From Fischerella sp. CENA71 (GTDB taxonomy: Bacteria > Cyanobacteriota > Cyanobacteriia > Cyanobacteriales > Nostocaceae), in contig JANBVI010000057.1 in assembly GCA_024239075.1 (NCBI GenBank), positions 62,001-126,000 of the forward strand: DNA of 64,000 bases. Reading direction: 5' to 3'. A model generated the notes under the pieces. The model worked only from the letters and a program-made list of their open reading frames with translations, ran no database searches and was not told the origin of the DNA. The position numbers were made by a program, and so were the translations under genes. Below are positions 1 through 9,411 of this stretch, piece by piece. Within the stretch, counting starts at the first letter, position 1. Every line of letters begins with the position of its first letter.

Positions 1-2615
1 AACCAGATGATAAACCCGATTCTACTTCCAAACCATCAAAAAAAGAAGAATTAGAAGACTTTAACACAGTCATCAAAAATACTCAAAAGCAGCAAGGTTT
101 ATTTACTATTTACCGCAACAAAGAAGACAATAAAATATATTTAGAGGTTAAACCAGAGCAACTTAAGAAAAATTTTCTTGCCACAGCAACCTTAGAATCA
201 GGCATTGGTGAAGCGGGTATCTATAGTGGTATGCCTTTGCAGGATTTCTTGTTTTATTTCGAGCGTGTTAATGATAAATTAAACTTTGTTGTCCGCAACG
301 TCAATTTTCGTACTCGTGAAGGAGATCCCCAGGCGCGATCGCTAGCGCGTTCATTTAGCGACTCAGTTCTGTATTCTATAGAAATCAAAAGCATTCATCC
401 CCAAAGCAAATCTATATTAATCGACCTTAGTGATTTGCTACTCACAGATATCGCGGGATTAACTTCAAGTTTGGGATTACCTGGAAGTGCTGATGAATCT
501 TATTTTGGCAACACCAAAGCTTTCCCACAAAATGTCGAAATTGAATCTGTGATGAATTTCTCTAGTAGTAGCGATGATGAAGAAGATGAAGAAACACAAA
601 GCTTCATTACCGTACCAGATAGCCGTGGCTTTACCTTACGGGTTCACTACAGTCTTTCTCAACTCCCAAATAATAATTACCAACCCCGGCTAGCAGACGA
701 TCGCATCGGCTATTTTCTCACCGCCTACCAAGACTTATCCAACGATGAACGCAAAGAACCGTTTGTCCGCTACATTAACCGTTGGCATTTAGAAAAACAA
801 GACCCCAAGGCCTCTATCTCTCCCCCCAAAAAACCCATAGTCTTTTGGATTGATAACGCCGTACCCCTAGAATACCGCGCTGCCATTACTGAAGGCGTCT
901 TGATGTGGAACAAAGCCTTTGCAGCAGCCGGATTTAAAGATGCAATCCAAGTCAAACAAATGCCCGATAATGCCAAATGGGACGCTGCGGATATCCGTTA
1001 CAACACAATTCGCTGGATTAACACCGTAGATGGATATTTTGCGATGGGGCCTTCCCGTGTCAATCCACTCACAGGAGAAATCTTAAACGCCACAATTTTA
1101 GTAGATGCGAGTTTTGTCCGCGCCCTAAAAAACGAGTATCGTCAAATTATCCAACCCAACGAACAAAAAAGCAGAACTTCCTTAACAGCATTAATGCAAA
1201 ATCGTTTGCTTTGTACCAATGGTTTAGAAGCAAACCAAAACCCAGTCAAGTCAAAGTTATTTACCAAACACCTATCGAAACTAGCTGGAGAATATGACCT
1301 TTGTTACGGTATGGAAGCTGCTAATCAATTTGCTTTTGGTTCCATAGCAATGTCACTTCTTCAACCAACACCTCCAACTAATGAGCAGGTGAAAAATTAT
1401 ATCCATCAATATTTAAGGTTAATTATTGCTCACGAAGTCGGACATACTCTGGGGTTACGGCACAATTTCCGTGGTAGCACGATGCTGACACCAGAACAAC
1501 TGAATAATACAGATATCACCCACCAAAAAGGGCTAGTTTCATCTGTAATGGATTATATTCCTCCAAATATTGCCCCTAAAGGTCAAAAACAAGGAGATTA
1601 TTTTCCTAACATGGTTGGGCCTTATGATGATTGGGCAATTCAATACGGCTACACTCAATTTTCAGCAGCAACCCCCACAGCCGAAAAACCCTTTTTGACT
1701 AAAATTGCCGAAAAGTCAGACCAGCCAGAATTGACTTATGCTACAGATGAAGACATGTATGACCTAGATCCGACTGCTGACGCTTGGGATAACAGCAACA
1801 ATGTTTTAGTTTATTCTCAATGGCAGTTAGACAATGCCCGGATTATATGGGATCGTCTCAACGAGCGTGGCCCTGTCGATGGCGATAGCTATAGCGATGT
1901 TAGAGAACAGTTTGGTACAGTCTTGGGAAATTATTTCCAAAATATTTTTTACACGACAAAATACATTGGCGGACAATCTTTTTATCGTGTTCATCCTAAT
2001 GATGAACAAAGAAAACTACCCTTTCAACCAGTACCATTAGAAAAGCAACGGCAAGCATTAGCGCTTTTGCAAAAATATGTCTTTGCTGAAGATGCTTTTA
2101 ACTTCTCACCAGATTTGCTGAATAAATTAGCCCCATCCCGTTGGCGACATTGGGGTAGTAGTCCCCGTATCGGTCGCTTAGATTATCCGATTCATGAGTG
2201 GGTATTGTTCATGCAAAGTCTAGTGTTGTGGGATTTGCTTTCAGGCGATCGCCTCTCCCGCCTTAAAGACATGGAATACAAAAATAAACCCGAAAATTCC
2301 CTGACATTACCTGAGTTATTTAATACTCTGCAAAATGGGATTTGGACAGAAGTATTAAAACCTCAAGGCAAAACCATCGAGATTTCTAGCCTACGTCGAG
2401 GCTTACAGCGTCGATACGTGGAAACTCTCAATGAAATGGTATTGCGAAAACAAGAGGTTCCAGAAGATGCCCGGACTCTAGCTTGGTATAACCTGAAACA
2501 ACTATCTGAAAAACTGGATAACGTTCGTGGTGGTGATGAATATACCAAAGCACATTTATTAGAGACACGCGATCGCATCAAGAAAGTTTTGGATGCACCT
2601 TTGCAGGGAAATTAG
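1..2615 (+). CDS. zinc-dependent metalloprotease (DUF5117/DUF4953 type), 5' end outside window
   Basis: The reading frame is open from the first bases of the window, so the start codon and N-terminus (probably a signal peptide) lie upstream; the first internal ATG at 231 is not a credible start because conserved-looking sequence precedes it. The gluzincin/metzincin-like motif HEVGHTLGLRH is at 1431-1463 and gives three zinc-binding histidines and the catalytic glutamate. Large cyanobacterial and Bacteroidetes proteins with a DUF5117 N-terminal region and a DUF4953 peptidase region look like this, and they are normally exported. The substrate is unknown. At least 870 residues are visible. The gene ends without an obvious partner; downstream is repeat-rich sequence. 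Family assignment is fairly sure, role is not. Confidence 0.85.
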   Translation, partial: PDDKPDSTSKPSKKEELEDFNTVIKNTQKQQGLFTIYRNKEDNKIYLEVKPEQLKKNFLATATLESGIGEAGIYSGMPLQDFLFYFERVNDKLNFVVRNVNFRTREGDPQARSLARSFSDSVLYSIEIKSIHPQSKSILIDLSDLLLTDIAGLTSSLGLPGSADESYFGNTKAFPQNVEIESVMNFSSSSDDEEDEETQSFITVPDSRGFTLRVHYSLSQLPNNNYQPRLADDRIGYFLTAYQDLSNDERKEPFVRYINRWHLEKQDPKASISPPKKPIVFWIDNAVPLEYRAAITEGVLMWNKAFAAAGFKDAIQVKQMPDNAKWDAADIRYNTIRWINTVDGYFAMGPSRVNPLTGEILNATILVDASFVRALKNEYRQIIQPNEQKSRTSLTALMQNRLLCTNGLEANQNPVKSKLFTKHLSKLAGEYDLCYGMEAANQFAFGSIAMSLLQPTPPTNEQVKNYIHQYLRLIIAHEVGHTLGLRHNFRGSTMLTPEQLNNTDITHQKGLVSSVMDYIPPNIAPKGQKQGDYFPNMVGPYDDWAIQYGYTQFSAATPTAEKPFLTKIAEKSDQPELTYATDEDMYDLDPTADAWDNSNNVLVYSQWQLDNARIIWDRLNERGPVDGDSYSDVREQFGTVLGNYFQNIFYTTKYIGGQSFYRVHPNDEQRKLPFQPVPLEKQRQALALLQKYVFAEDAFNFSPDLLNKLAPSRWRHWGSSPRIGRLDYPIHEWVLFMQSLVLWDLLSGDRLSRLKDMEYKNKPENSLTLPELFNTLQNGIWTEVLKPQGKTIEISSLRRGLQRRYVETLNEMVLRKQEVPEDARTLAWYNLKQLSEKLDNVRGGDEYTKAHLLETRDRIKKVLDAPLQGN

Positions 2616-2678
2616 AGAAGAAGATGGGGAGTGTGGGGAGAAAAAGAAGCATTCTTTGAGTTAAGAAGCCATACTTGC

Positions 2679-2796
2679 TCTTAGTGTCTTTGTGTCTTTG
2701 TGGTTAAAAAATAATTATTGAAACACATAGACGCGCCAGCGGCTACCTACGGAAGCCACTCCGTGTCTACCCGCAGGGTAGACACTAAGACACCAA
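2679..2796. repeat. dispersed palindromic repeat between metalloprotease and higA
   Basis: The stretch contains a 10-bp perfect hairpin, GTGTCTACCC at 2763-2772 and GGGTAGACAC at 2776-2785. It is framed by CTTAGTGTC-like sequence near 2681 and its complement GACACTAAG at 2781-2789. It looks like one of the small mobile palindromic repeats common in Nostocales and sits where the toxin gene higB would be expected. Confidence 0.6.
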
Positions 2797-2837
2797 GAAA
2801 AATACATTGTTGTGTGTTGTGCGATCGCGACAAAAGT

Positions 2838-2882
2838 GTTGATTACGATAAAGGTAAATGGAAAAATGACCCTTACTTTTGA
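2838..2882 (+). pseudogene. 3' remnant of a HigB-type toxin gene
   Basis: In the frame ending with TGA at 2880-2882 the residues DYDKGKWKNDPYF can be read, overlapping the higA start in another frame. C-termini such as THAEYDKGKWK are usual for HigB (RelE-like) toxins, whose genes end just inside higA. No toxin sequence can be read upstream, where the dispersed repeat begins. This is an inference from about a dozen residues. Confidence 0.45.
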
Positions 2883-3264
2883 TCAAAATGCTTATCGCAA
2901 TCTCTTGGCGGAGATTACTCCCACAGCAATTGAAACAGAACAAGAGTACGAACGTGTTTTGCAAGTAGTAGAACAGCTAACTTTTAAGAAGAATCGCACG
3001 ATTGAAGAGCAAGTCTTACACAAGTTACTAGTAATATTGGTTGAAGCATATGAAACGCAAAATTATCCGATGGATGAATCTGCGCCTCATGAAATTCTCC
3101 AACACATTATGGAAACCAGTGGTACTCGTCAAGCTGATTTAGTAGGTATTATTGGCTCAAGCGGTGTAGTGTCGGAAGTTGTGAATGGTAAACGTTCGAT
3201 CAGCAAGGCACAAGCCAAAGCCCTTGGCGATTATTTCAAAGTATCGCCTAGCTTATTCATCTGA
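2866..3264 (+). CDS. HigA-like antitoxin / HTH transcriptional regulator (orphan)
   Basis: The product is about 132 residues if translation starts at ATG 2866 (MTLTFDQNAYRNL); a longer frame from 2812 is less likely because it reads through the toxin remnant. The C-terminal half has a Cro/C1-type helix-turn-helix: TRQADLVGIIG followed by SGVVSEVVNGKRSISKAQ, then KALGDYFKVSPSLFI, the ending typical of HigA antitoxins. HigA normally neutralises HigB and represses the operon. Here no intact higB lies upstream, only a possible 3' scrap, so it is an orphan that could act as a regulator or as protection against related toxins. It converges on dnaG with only 8 bp between stop codons. Confidence 0.8.
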   Translation: MTLTFDQNAYRNLLAEITPTAIETEQEYERVLQVVEQLTFKKNRTIEEQVLHKLLVILVEAYETQNYPMDESAPHEILQHIMETSGTRQADLVGIIGSSGVVSEVVNGKRSISKAQAKALGDYFKVSPSLFI

Positions 3265-3272
3265 GTACAACC

Positions 3273-5204
3273 TCACAACAGATCAGTCAAAGAAAACTGC
3301 CGTTGTTTATCTAATTCTTGCAACCGCAATTTTTCTTTATAAAAAGCTTGGTAATATGATTGCCAACGCTCAGGTTCAGCTTTTGGATCAGTTTGTTCCC
3401 ACAATTCCAAGAAATGACGATAACGTTTTTCTCTCAATACTCGTTCCATACAAGCAGTAGTTGCTTGAACGACATGGGGAGTACGTAATATTTCTTTCTC
3501 ATTTTTTTCGTTGAGTTGAAACAGATGGGAAACTAACGCCATTTCTTCAGAAAATTCCAAACATTTATCTTGCACCATTGAGATGAAGTCATCTTCTAAA
3601 TTATCAGATGCAAGTTCTAAAATTTGTCGCCACAAAAAGCGATGGTGAGAAAGACTAAATTGTAAATCTCTTTCTTCTAAAGCATCATTGATGGCTTGGC
3701 GCTGTTCAGGACAATGGAGATATATTCGCAGTAATAAAGCTTCTGCTTGTTCTAGTAAACTTTTTTCTGAAGTTACAGAAGTTTTTTTATTTGTTTGTGT
3801 TGATAAATCTTGGTTTTGTCTGTACTGCGATCGCGCTATAGTTCTGATATTATTTTGCGGCGCAACTTGAGTCAAAAGATTTTCGACTCGCAAGGGTACT
3901 AGTCTGGCGTCTCCTAAAGCTAAAATTTCTGCACAATAAGAAACATAATAATTAAGCGTATCAATATTAGTAATATTTTTGAGTAATTTAACTAATTGCT
4001 GCGAGACTTGCTGAAAATCTGTAGCTTGTTTCAAGTCCCGATCTTTTGTGATTTGCTGAATTTGCCAATTTAACCACAAAGGTGCATTCGCTAACAGTTG
4101 TTGATAATCTGCGGATGTATGTGTATGTAAGTATTCATCGGCATCTTTACCATCGGGTATATTGAGAATTTTTAGTTGTACTTCGCCTTTGTACGCCAGT
4201 TCCGCAATTTCTCCTATCGCCCTTTCGGTGGCGATATTACCAGCTTTATCGGCGTCAAAGTTGAGTATTAGTTGTTTCGAGTCGGTGTAGCGTAATAATA
4301 TGCGTACTTGGTCTATACTGAGGGCAGTACCCAAAGAAGCAACAGCGTTACTAATGCCAGCTGCATGAAGAGCGATCGCATCAAAATATCCTTCCACGAC
4401 CACGGCTTGATCCATTTGGGAAATACCAGCTTTAGCTTTGTCAAGAGCAAATAAAGTTTTACCCTTATTAAATAGTTCAGTTTCTGGTGAATTAAGATAC
4501 TTCGGTTGTTCATCTCCCAAAGTTCTACCGCCAAAAGCAATCACCCGTCCCATAACATCGTGAATCGGAATCATTAAGCGATCGCGAAACACATCATAAT
4601 ACCCACTGCTTTCTTTGCGGGGTTTAATTAATCCGGCTTTCTCCACCAACTGCACTGGATAGCGTTTATCTTCTACTAAATAACGGTAGAGAGTTTCCCA
4701 AGCCGCAGGGGCGTAACCCAAGTTAAACTGCACAATAGTCTCGTCTTGTAGTTGGCGTTTTTGTTGCAGATACTCAAGGGCGACTTGTCCTTGGGACTGT
4801 CTGAGGGCATGTTGATAAAATTGGGCAGTAGAAGCGAGAATTTCGTAGAGTTGCGATCGTTCTGATAATTGTCTTTGTAACTCTTGTCTCTGTTCTGGTT
4901 CGAGAGTTTGCACAGGAATTTGGTAACGTCGCGCCAAATCTAGCACCACTTCCGCAAAAGAATGCTTATGCAAGTCCATGAGAAACTTGATTGCATTCCC
5001 CCCTGCTTGACAGCCAAAACAGTAATACATTTGCTTTGTAGGGCTGACGGTAAAACTGGGGGATTTTTCGTCGTGGAAAGGACACAAGCCCACAAAATCT
5101 TTACCACGCCTGCGTAAAACAACGTGTTCCGAAATGACATCATAAATGTCAGCCCGTTGTTTAATTTCCTCTATAGTATCTGGGTGTAGGCGCGGAGTGT
5201 ACAT
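3273..5204 (-). CDS. dnaG: DNA primase
   Basis: DnaG synthesises RNA primers at the replication fork. The 643-residue product has the expected order: an N-terminal CHC2 zinc finger (C41, H44, C62, C65 in CPFH and CFGC), an RNA polymerase core region (for example YGRRxLxxxxPKYLNSPET-like sequence around 225-245), and a TOPRIM domain starting near VVVEGYFDAIAL (about 265-276) with the acidic DADKAG motif (about 315-320). The C-terminal part (about 440-643) matches the helicase-interaction region in position. The length is normal for cyanobacteria. The gene is monocistronic as far as visible. Its upstream region (5205-5388) holds AAATGACCAATGACC-type tandem repeats before the divergent amidase gene. 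Confidence 0.96.
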   Translation of the reverse strand: MYTPRLHPDTIEEIKQRADIYDVISEHVVLRRRGKDFVGLCPFHDEKSPSFTVSPTKQMYYCFGCQAGGNAIKFLMDLHKHSFAEVVLDLARRYQIPVQTLEPEQRQELQRQLSERSQLYEILASTAQFYQHALRQSQGQVALEYLQQKRQLQDETIVQFNLGYAPAAWETLYRYLVEDKRYPVQLVEKAGLIKPRKESSGYYDVFRDRLMIPIHDVMGRVIAFGGRTLGDEQPKYLNSPETELFNKGKTLFALDKAKAGISQMDQAVVVEGYFDAIALHAAGISNAVASLGTALSIDQVRILLRYTDSKQLILNFDADKAGNIATERAIGEIAELAYKGEVQLKILNIPDGKDADEYLHTHTSADYQQLLANAPLWLNWQIQQITKDRDLKQATDFQQVSQQLVKLLKNITNIDTLNYYVSYCAEILALGDARLVPLRVENLLTQVAPQNNIRTIARSQYRQNQDLSTQTNKKTSVTSEKSLLEQAEALLLRIYLHCPEQRQAINDALEERDLQFSLSHHRFLWRQILELASDNLEDDFISMVQDKCLEFSEEMALVSHLFQLNEKNEKEILRTPHVVQATTACMERVLREKRYRHFLELWEQTDPKAEPERWQSYYQAFYKEKLRLQELDKQRQFSLTDLL

Positions 5205-5388
5205 ATTAAATCATTGGGGAGCGGAGATCGGGGGATTGGGGATTGGAAATAATCAGCAAATAACAAATGACAAATGACCAATGACCAATAACAAAGGACA
5301 ACTGATAGCTATTATATTCTTGTTCCCAAGCCAATAATGATGTATTCAATTACTTACACTAAGATTCTATTAAGAGGAAATACTGAAA

Positions 5389-6738
5389 ATGGGACGTGTT
5401 TTTCTTTCCGCAGCTCACGGAGGCAAAGAAACGGCTGGAATTGATCCAGGTTCGATGGCTGGAGGTACAACAGAAGCCAGAGAAATGATTTTGTTGCGTG
5501 ATTTAATTTTGACAGAATTAAGGTCGCGCAGTTTTGAAGTGTTATCAGTTCCCGATGACTTGAGTGCCAAGCAAACTATAGACTGGATCAATTCTCGTGT
5601 TCGTCGTGGTGATGTCGCCTTGGAAATTCACGCTGACGCTGCTAGTAGCCCTGCTGTGCGTGGGGCTGGTGTTTTTTATATTGCCAACAATGATGAACGC
5701 AAAAGCAATGCAGAATTAGTATTAATGGGTTTACTACGTCGCGTTCCACAATTACCTAACCGAGGAGTGAAAGCAGATACAAATTCGGGCATGGGTAGTT
5801 TAGCATTTTGTCGCCAGATACAAGCACCAGCTTTGTTAATGCAAGTTGGTTTTTTGAGTAATCCGGAAGATCGTGATTTACTACAAAACCGCCGTCGTGA
5901 TTTTGCTGCGGGTATCGCTGATGGACTCGCTGCTTGGAGTCGTACTGTTGACCCTGGTTCAGAAGATAGTGAACCCACTTACCCAGCAATTAATATTAAC
6001 ATTAATGGACAAAAATATTCCGAACAAGGGATATTAGTTGATGGTAATGCTTATATTCCAATTGACTTAGCGGATCGCTTACAAATTGATCTATCAAAAG
6101 CACCAAATGTCCGCCGGATTACCTATCGTCGAGTTGTTTATGTTAAAGCTATTGAACTCCGAGAATTTCATATTTCTATCAGTTGGGATAGTACCAGTCG
6201 TACCGTAACTTTACGTTCTAACTTAGTAATTTGCTCTGGTCAAGTTGACAAAATCATGTCGCATGGTAATGCTTCTGAAGTACAGCTACAAATATTTCTC
6301 AAAAATAATAATGAAAATGCCTTAGCCAAGTTTCCTGATATCGGCAAACTCTATCGGGAAGAAGCTGCAATCGAAGGGGTTAACTATGATATTGCTTTCT
6401 GTCAAATGTGTGTAGAAACAGGTTTTTTACGCTTTGGTGGTGATATTAAATTAGAACAAAATAACTTTGCAGGTTTAGGAACAATTGGCGGAGGTAGTGA
6501 GGCTGCAAGTTTTGAAAGTGCCAGAATTGGCGTGAGGGCGCATATTCAACACTTGAAAGCTTACGCTAGTTTAGAACCTCTCGTACAGGATGTAGTAGAT
6601 CCAAGATTTCGTTTTGTCACTCGTGGAATTGCCCCTTTACTAAGTCAATTATCAGGGCGATGGTCAGCAGATTTAAATTATGGCGACAAGATAATAGCAA
6701 TGCTCAAACGTCTGTATGAATCAGCAGGATTGATGTAG
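5389..6738 (+). CDS. N-acetylmuramoyl-L-alanine amidase with C-terminal glucosaminidase-like domain
   Basis: The 449-residue protein begins directly with an Amidase_3 domain: zinc ligands are visible at H10 (SAAHGG), E29 (TTEARE) and H81 (EIHADA), and the late glutamate in GFLSNPEDRDLL near 160. Residues about 190-275 resemble a copper-amine-oxidase-N/stalk-type beta region (DGNAYIPIDLADRL). Residues about 285-449 look like a glucosaminidase/lysozyme-like domain (YDIAFCQMCVETGFLRFGG, NNFAGLGTIGGG). Together these would cut both the peptide stem link and the glycan strand of peptidoglycan. No N-terminal signal peptide or membrane segment is visible, so export or context is unclear. A ribosome site (AGAGGAAA) precedes ATG 5389. 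Confidence 0.85.
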   Translation: MGRVFLSAAHGGKETAGIDPGSMAGGTTEAREMILLRDLILTELRSRSFEVLSVPDDLSAKQTIDWINSRVRRGDVALEIHADAASSPAVRGAGVFYIANNDERKSNAELVLMGLLRRVPQLPNRGVKADTNSGMGSLAFCRQIQAPALLMQVGFLSNPEDRDLLQNRRRDFAAGIADGLAAWSRTVDPGSEDSEPTYPAINININGQKYSEQGILVDGNAYIPIDLADRLQIDLSKAPNVRRITYRRVVYVKAIELREFHISISWDSTSRTVTLRSNLVICSGQVDKIMSHGNASEVQLQIFLKNNNENALAKFPDIGKLYREEAAIEGVNYDIAFCQMCVETGFLRFGGDIKLEQNNFAGLGTIGGGSEAASFESARIGVRAHIQHLKAYASLEPLVQDVVDPRFRFVTRGIAPLLSQLSGRWSADLNYGDKIIAMLKRLYESAGLM

Positions 6739-6749
6739 AAGAAAATTAT

Positions 6750-7064
6750 TTAGCTTTTATTTTGAAAATATCTACAGATCAATCTACCAGGATCAACATC
6801 ATCAAATGGCACAATTTTCCCATCTTCTTCAACTTTATTTTGCTCACGACAGTTGTAAATTTCCAGGGGTCTTGTAACTCCATCTACACTGACTATTGCT
6901 CTATATTCCCAATAATTTTTAGCACTGCGTTTAATACTAATAATGCAAATTTGGTGTCCTTGCAAATTTCGACAAACAGAAGCTTGAACAGGAAATATGA
7001 CAGAGAAAAAAAGTATTATCACTAAACCAAAAATGATACAAGCTGATAAATATTTAATTTGCAT
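6750..7064 (-). CDS. small secreted hypothetical protein
   Basis: The 104-residue product starts with a clear export signal: MQIKYLSAC followed by a hydrophobic stretch (IIFGLVIILFFSVIF) and an Ala-Ser cleavage region (VQASV) around residue 29. The mature part has four cysteines (C32, C40, C80 and C98 approximately) that could form disulfides, and no domain I recognise. It converges on the amidase gene with 11 bp between stop codons. It could be a small periplasmic protein; the function is unknown. The coding call rests on the signal peptide and the otherwise clean frame. Confidence 0.65.
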   Translation of the reverse strand: MQIKYLSACIIFGLVIILFFSVIFPVQASVCRNLQGHQICIISIKRSAKNYWEYRAIVSVDGVTRPLEIYNCREQNKVEEDGKIVPFDDVDPGRLICRYFQNKS

Positions 7065-7238
7065 GATGTTCAGTATAATTTAGGGACAAATAAAACTTTT
7101 AGGTTGGGCAATACCACTCTAGAAAATTTATAAAAATCAAATGATTGTTATATCTTAACTGAGCTGAAGAGTTGTAGCGATTTTCTACGCAATCAGGTAC
7201 AAAACCTCACCCCCATCCCCATCATCCAGAACTCAACT

Positions 7239-8297
7239 ATGAAACCCTCAACTCTCGATTCCAAAGAATTTGAACAGCATTTTTCTGGGACACTTTCAGA
7301 TTATGTCACTGCGATCGCTTGGTCGCCTCAAGGTACAATACTCGCTGTGGCTTCTGCTGCTGGGGAAGTCGAACTCTGGCAAAATGACGAGTTAACAACT
7401 TTGCAAACTGGCAATGATAGTTCTGTTGACTGCCTTGCTTTTTCTCATGATGGGCAATTTTTAGCTGCTGGCGGACAAAATGGTCAGGTAAAAATCTGGA
7501 AAGGAAATGAATTAATCGCTACTTTAGAAAATGCCCCTGCTTGGGTTGATCAACTAGCTTGGAGTCCCAATGCTCACCAGTTAGCTTTTAGCTTGGGGCG
7601 GCGTGTGCAAATATGGAATGCTGATACTCGTGAGATTGTTGTCATTCTCAATTTTGAGTCTTCATCAGCATTAAGTATTGATTGGCGTAGTGACGGAAAA
7701 TACTTAGCGATCGCTGGTCATCAGGGTATAAAAGTATGGAATTGCCGAGATTGGAATCAAGAACCATACAGCCTACAAATACCTTCTGTCAGTCTTGCTA
7801 TGGGATGGTCGCCTGATGGTAAGTATCTAGCTTCTGGTAACATGGATCGTACTATTACAGTAGTTGAAAGTCAGTTATTAGTCTCTGGTAATGACCCCCA
7901 GCCTTGGATAATGCGGGGCTTTCCTGGTAAGATTCGCGAAATTGCTTGGTCAAGTGTTGGCGATCAAAATGGTATACCGATATTGGCTTGCTGTAGCGTT
8001 GACGGTATTGTTGTTTGGCAAAAGTCTCTAGATGAGTCTCTAGGTTGGGAAGCAACTGTATTAACTAATCATGTGGATATAGTAAATGCGATCGCCTTTG
8101 CACCGAAAAGTTTTCTTCTTGCTTCTGCGGGTTCTGATGGCTGGATTTGTCTGTGGCAAGATGCTAACCAAGTATCGCAAATTCTCACAGGCGCATCAGA
8201 TGGCTTTTCATGTTTAGCTTGGCATCCCCAGGGTAAGCTACTAGCTGCTGGTAGTAAGGAAGGTGAATTATTTCTTTGGGCAAAAACAGAAAAGTAA
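7239..8297 (+). CDS. WD40 repeat protein
   Basis: The 352-residue protein consists almost wholly of WD40 units, about seven, with recurring signatures such as AIAWSPQGTILAVASAAGEVELWQ, CLAFSHDGQFLAAGGQNGQVKIW, ALAWSPNAHQLAFSLGRRVQIWN (cut here for length) and a last blade ending KEGELFLWAKTEK. This predicts one seven-bladed propeller that serves as a protein-binding scaffold. No catalytic domain, signal peptide or membrane segment is fused to it, unlike many cyanobacterial WD40 kinases. The partner cannot be inferred from the neighbours: a small secreted protein gene follows 93 bp downstream. Confidence 0.9.
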   Translation: MKPSTLDSKEFEQHFSGTLSDYVTAIAWSPQGTILAVASAAGEVELWQNDELTTLQTGNDSSVDCLAFSHDGQFLAAGGQNGQVKIWKGNELIATLENAPAWVDQLAWSPNAHQLAFSLGRRVQIWNADTREIVVILNFESSSALSIDWRSDGKYLAIAGHQGIKVWNCRDWNQEPYSLQIPSVSLAMGWSPDGKYLASGNMDRTITVVESQLLVSGNDPQPWIMRGFPGKIREIAWSSVGDQNGIPILACCSVDGIVVWQKSLDESLGWEATVLTNHVDIVNAIAFAPKSFLLASAGSDGWICLWQDANQVSQILTGASDGFSCLAWHPQGKLLAAGSKEGELFLWAKTEK

Positions 8298-8390
8298 AAC
8301 CTACTCACACAAATTAGGAACAATTATTACTCATCACAAGCCAGTAAAAGCTGGCTATGCTATATTTTTATAAAGTGTTTTTATCAATTT

Positions 8391-8666
8391 ATGAACATAA
8401 TCAAATTTATTTTACTTGCTTTTCCTGTAGTCTTTGCTTCTATGCTGGTGGTAGTAAATCCAGCGGCTGCATCTCCTCTCCAGCCTGCAACTGCTATCAC
8501 GCAACAAAGCAGTTTGGTATCTGCACAACCTGTTCACCAATTGGTTGCGCCCAATTTATCTAGTGAATCTCACTCAATCATTGATCAACTTGGTTGTAAC
8601 TGCGCTACCTGTGTGCAAGCTAAACTTCAGATAGAAGGCAAACTTTCACTGGCTGATTTACTGTAA
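8391..8666 (+). CDS. small secreted cysteine-containing protein
   Basis: The 91-residue product has a signal peptide (MNIIKFILLAFPVVFASM, cleavage near AAASP at about 27). The mature peptide is Ser/Gln/Val-rich and then carries a compact GCNCATCVQ motif near residues 69-77, followed by a short helix (KLQIEGKLSLADLL). Three closely spaced cysteines suggest metal binding or disulfide chemistry. I do not recognise the family. Upstream is the WD40 gene in the same direction; the TetR gene converges from the other side. A ribosome site is not strong, but the signal peptide supports the start at 8391. Confidence 0.65.
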   Translation: MNIIKFILLAFPVVFASMLVVVNPAAASPLQPATAITQQSSLVSAQPVHQLVAPNLSSESHSIIDQLGCNCATCVQAKLQIEGKLSLADLL

Positions 8667-8725
8667 GTTTTATCATTCAAAGCACCGTAAATATTGCCAA
8701 ACAGGCTGGGGAGTTATGAATTAAT

Positions 8726-9373
8726 TCATGACTCCTTGTTTTTTTGTTGTGCCAACACCAAACTCATTAAACTATTAACTAAGCGATCGCGTGATAAGGG
8801 AATCATTTCTTTGCCGTATAGCATTTCTTGCACGATGACATGAGATACCAAAGCACCAAAAAAAATTTGAGCGATCGCTTCTGGATCATCTAAGTTTAAC
8901 TCTGGGTGAGCAGCAAGATATTTAATTAATTGTTTTTTACCCTGCTGAATCACTGTCTGAGTATAAAGTTTTGCTAATTCTGGAAAATTTTCTGACTCTG
9001 CCAAAATTAGTCGTAACAACGGCAGATAATCATAATTATCTACAACTTTAGTAAAAAATATGGTAGCTAGTTCACGTAAAAATACTGAAGGATCATCTTT
9101 GAATTCGCTATCACGAAATAGGCTCTGAAAATTCCCTATAGTCAGCCTTTCTATCAACGCTTTGAACAATCCCTTTTTATCCCGAAAGTGACTATATATA
9201 GTTTGCTTAGAAACTCCTGCTTCTGCACTCACCCGATCCATACTCGTGCCAGCATAACCTGATTTTAAAAATACATGCATGGCTCCTTGTAATATTTGCT
9301 CCTGCTTTTGTGTAACAGCAGGTGATTCATTTGTTACCAAGGTTCTAGATTCAGAGAAAGGAGTTTGTGACAT
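8726..9373 (-). CDS. TetR/AcrR family transcriptional regulator
   Basis: The 215-residue protein has the N-terminal TetR helix-turn-helix: ILQGAMHVFLKSGYAGTSMD, then VSAEAGVSKQTIYSHFRDK (about residues 27-68). The rest is the variable ligand-binding domain with a TetR_C-like ending. It is divergent from the HlyD/ABC exporter genes, the usual arrangement for a repressor that is released when its ligand, probably an exported compound, binds. The closest layout I know is cecR (ybiH) with ybhGFSR in enterobacteria. A palindrome that fits its operator lies in the shared intergenic region at 9412-9428. Confidence 0.93.
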   Translation of the reverse strand: MSQTPFSESRTLVTNESPAVTQKQEQILQGAMHVFLKSGYAGTSMDRVSAEAGVSKQTIYSHFRDKKGLFKALIERLTIGNFQSLFRDSEFKDDPSVFLRELATIFFTKVVDNYDYLPLLRLILAESENFPELAKLYTQTVIQQGKKQLIKYLAAHPELNLDDPEAIAQIFFGALVSHVIVQEMLYGKEMIPLSRDRLVNSLMSLVLAQQKNKES

Positions 9374-9411
9374 AGGATGTTAAATTTTTTTGGCTATTTC
9401 TTGCTATATCA

